DNA from: Lewinella sp. IMCC34191
GTDB lineage: Bacteria; Bacteroidota; Bacteroidia; Chitinophagales; Saprospiraceae
Direction: 5' to 3'
Assembly: GCF_003390935.1 (NCBI RefSeq)
Contig: NZ_QNQZ01000004.1
Span: 124,001 to 188,000 of the forward strand
Length of the DNA: 64,000 bases
The translations under genes were made by a program, and so were the position numbers. Positions 62,033 to 64,000 of this stretch are shown here, one piece after another (position 1 is the stretch's first letter; every line of letters starts with the position of its first letter). The notes under the pieces were generated by a model that did no database searches, was not told the origin of the DNA, and saw only the letters and a list, made by a program, of their open reading frames with translations.

Positions 62033-64000
62033 AAGCTTCCGCTGACCAGCACCTGGAACTGTAGGTCACGACCGTCAGCCGAGAACAGGTCGTCAGAGAG
62101 CCGGTACGCCGCCTGCACGCCGATCGTGATCAGTTGCGTATTCAGCCAGACGTTATCAAAGTATAATTGCCCGCCGACGCTCTGCTCGGTAAAGCGTAGG
62201 TCGTCCCTGAAATCGAGGGAGAACTGACTGTAGTCGTAAAAGGCGTTCAGTCGGATCCGCTTAAAGTACGTGATTCCCAGGATGCCAACGTCCGGGTACA
62301 GGAGGGGAAGGTGATAATTTGCCCCGATGCGGTACACACCGTCGTTCAGCGGCGAACGAAACCCGCGGGCGTAGCGAAATACGTCCGGGTACTGGTAGAG
62401 ATTGACCGCCGGCTCGTACTGCGTATCGAAGTCCAGGCGGATACCGTGGGTACGGAACAGCCCGGGGACATACACCGAAGACCGCAATAGAAACCGCTCG
62501 CCCTCCCCCTGCCCCAGGGCCCTGTCGTAGAGCAAGTTCGCCGTAGCTCCCCAACGTGGTTGTACCTGACGGTAGGCCGTCCTTCTAAGGATGTTGACAT
62601 TCACCCCTAAGCTGAGGTTGCTAAAGTCAGCAGGCAGTCGCCCCTCTTCTAAATCTTGAATGCTGTAGTAGTGGTACCCCAGGCTGGGCATCACTGAGGT
62701 TGTCGTATTACCGCTTACCCATTGAAGGGGTACGCTCACCGTGGCCCCGAGCGTTAACTGATTGAATTCCTGGTTAAAAAATTGCAAGCTGTCGCTCCGG
62801 TTCTCCTGCACGGTGGTGTTCCGGTCGCGGTACCGTCCTTCCAGCTCGATGACCGGGTAAAGGCCGCCGTAGGCTACGTCAATGCCTCCACCGTAGCGGT
62901 CTTCGTTGAAGTTGTATTCACCCGAAAGCGTCATGGAAATGGTGTTCAGTGCGTTACCGGCCTCGATAGCCACACCGGGGGTCACGTAGCTACCGTTGAA
63001 CGACCAGCTATGCAGCTTGATCCCTCCCAGGGTATTCGAGAAATCGCCGGTGGGATAATCGGTCACGGTCAGATCGAGGGGAAGATTGGCCGCCTCCTCC
63101 AGGTAAGCTCGCGGCCGCTCAAAGAATCCGGATCTGGCAGCCGTATTTCCGGCTTCGTCTGCAAGGGGCTGTCTGGCGGTCAGTCGGTGGAGGCGCTCCC
63201 CTTCCGGTGTCGGGGCGGCGTAGTAGAGCGTATCACCGGCCAGGTGGGGAAAGTAGGCACCGATCGCCACGTCGGTCAATGGCCGGTCCTCACCGGTTAC
63301 TGGATCCAGCGTGTAAACGTTATCGACCCCGGATCGTCCGCTTACGAATAGCAAGCGTCCGTCCTCCGTAGCCTTCAGCATATCAATGGGGGCGGCGGAG
63401 CGCAGGTAAACAGTTTCCCGGCTACCGGATGCCAGATTCCACGCCTCAATCGCTACACCTGCATACGTCTGCCCCAGGAAGTAGACCTTTTCCCCGTCGG
63501 AAGAGAAGGTCGGCCAGGTAGCGTTGTTTTCAGGCAGTTCAAGGGATTGCAGTATGGTACCATTGGCGGCATCCAGGATTCGCAATTCGGGCCCACCGGC
63601 CAGCGCGTCAAACCAGACGGTTGCCAGTCGTCGCTCATCGGGGCTGAACGACGCGGAAACATAGTGCCCCTCATGGGTAAGCTGGCGTTTGCGCCCGGTG
63701 GATAACTCGTAAACGACGATATCCGAGTAATTTTGGTTGGTATACCGGGGGTTCTGGCCGTACTGCGTCCAAAGCGCGAATCGCTTACCGATGGCCACCC
63801 ACGGCTCCCGCTGAATGCCGGTGCGCGTGATGATGCGGTCGCGTTCCCCTACTTCCACGATGGCCGGCAACTGGCGGTAACTGGTCCGCAAGGCAAGCAG
63901 CCGCCCCTCTTCGTCCACAAAGGGAAAGCTGTAGTTCCGAATGTCGTTGCCGGGGCTGCTTGTCGCCACCGGGTCTCCTTCGAGGAGTGGTCGCCGTGCC
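62029..64000 (-). CDS. beta-propeller/outer-membrane barrel fusion protein, N-terminus outside window
   Basis: The frame is open from the right edge (at least 656 codons; GTG 63969 is only an internal codon). The first half seen here holds TolB/WD40-like blades (TGRKRQLTHEGHYVSASFSPDERRLATV, NATWPTFSSDGEKVYFLGQ, LKATEDGRLLFVSGRSGVDNVYTLD). From about 320 residues in, alternating amphipathic strands (GGIDVAYGGLYPVIELEGRYRDRN, ending DLQFQVLVSGSF) form a barrel with a terminal Phe, as in outer-membrane proteins. In related genes an N-terminal metallopeptidase-like domain may precede; it cannot be seen here. Role unknown. Confidence 0.82.
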   Translation of the reverse strand, partial: ARRPLLEGDPVATSSPGNDIRNYSFPFVDEEGRLLALRTSYRQLPAIVEVGERDRIITRTGIQREPWVAIGKRFALWTQYGQNPRYTNQNYSDIVVYELSTGRKRQLTHEGHYVSASFSPDERRLATVWFDALAGGPELRILDAANGTILQSLELPENNATWPTFSSDGEKVYFLGQTYAGVAIEAWNLASGSRETVYLRSAAPIDMLKATEDGRLLFVSGRSGVDNVYTLDPVTGEDRPLTDVAIGAYFPHLAGDTLYYAAPTPEGERLHRLTARQPLADEAGNTAARSGFFERPRAYLEEAANLPLDLTVTDYPTGDFSNTLGGIKLHSWSFNGSYVTPGVAIEAGNALNTISMTLSGEYNFNEDRYGGGIDVAYGGLYPVIELEGRYRDRNTTVQENRSDSLQFFNQEFNQLTLGATVSVPLQWVSGNTTTSVMPSLGYHYYSIQDLEEGRLPADFSNLSLGVNVNILRRTAYRQVQPRWGATANLLYDRALGQGEGERFLLRSSVYVPGLFRTHGIRLDFDTQYEPAVNLYQYPDVFRYARGFRSPLNDGVYRIGANYHLPLLYPDVGILGITYFKRIRLNAFYDYSQFSLDFRDDLRFTEQSVGGQLYFDNVWLNTQLITIGVQAAYRLSDDLFSADGRDLQFQVLVSGSF
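63392..63407 (+). repeat. copy E of 16-bp dispersed repeat, inside the propeller gene
   Basis: Exact GCGGCGGAGCGCAGGT inside the coding sequence, where the minus strand encodes YLRSAA in the same phase as copies B and C would. Confidence 0.65.

Overview
The window looks like a chromosomal segment of a high-GC member of the Bacteroidota, most likely a Lewinella-like Saprospiria. Several things point there. Promoters are of the Bacteroidota TAnnTTTG type and obvious Shine-Dalgarno sequences are scarce. Clade-typical families are present (DUF6089, DUF5916, DUF4199, DUF6702, a two-domain Usp, a MarR-GNAT protein, a PVC-type cytochrome with HEAT repeats). holB sits next to ricT, and mutL is followed by tandem rhomboids. 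This assignment is inference; no 16S rRNA gene is present.

Layout. 0-6.3 kb: a truncated REP-associated tyrosine transposase with two REP-like hairpins, an ECF sigma/anti-sigma pair, ClpB and a small membrane protein. 6.3-13.6 kb: a giant secreted cytochrome-type lipoprotein, DUF3253, an aldo/keto reductase, a GH13 glycosidase, a Tat-exported NIPSNAP protein and a tRNA-Met with its own promoter and terminator. 13.6-20.5 kb: metF, a repeat array, a YehL-type MoxR ATPase with DUF6702, and a BlaI/M56/M56/TonB-C cluster. 20.6-32.8 kb: mostly housekeeping genes (mutL, two rhomboids, EEP hydrolase, lpd, ricT, holB, usp, pyrD, DUF6089). 32.9-40.7 kb: a DUF5916 outer-membrane protein, a membrane-bound LuxR regulator, a B12 riboswitch with a BtuB-like receptor and a P1 peptidase. 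41-46 kb: DUF5682 (YehM-like), a serine hydrolase and a VWA protein (YehP-like). 46-54 kb: M28 and M19 peptidases, a broken MarR-GNAT gene, rnpA, dps and gyrB. 54.5-64 kb: a glycosyltransferase, an rRNA methyltransferase, a patatin-like lipase, a second repeat array, a SpoIIE-type phosphatase, a TM2/TPR protein, a CBS protein and the 3' part of a propeller/barrel protein.

How genes work together. The ATPase, DUF5682 and VWA proteins together match the yehL-yehM-yehP type MoxR system, but here they lie in two places about 25 kb apart. BlaI and two M56 sensors form a probable signal-responsive repressor circuit. The B12 riboswitch should control uptake of cobalamin through the adjacent receptor. 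The sigma and anti-sigma genes overlap and are co-expressed.

Non-coding structure is rich. A 16-bp dispersed repeat occurs at least six times. Two long arrays (14.6-15.2 kb and 58.8-59.1 kb) belong to one repeat family. Several genes have the promoter -7 box only 4-5 nt before ATG, predicting leaderless mRNAs. Strong inverted repeats separate many convergent genes.
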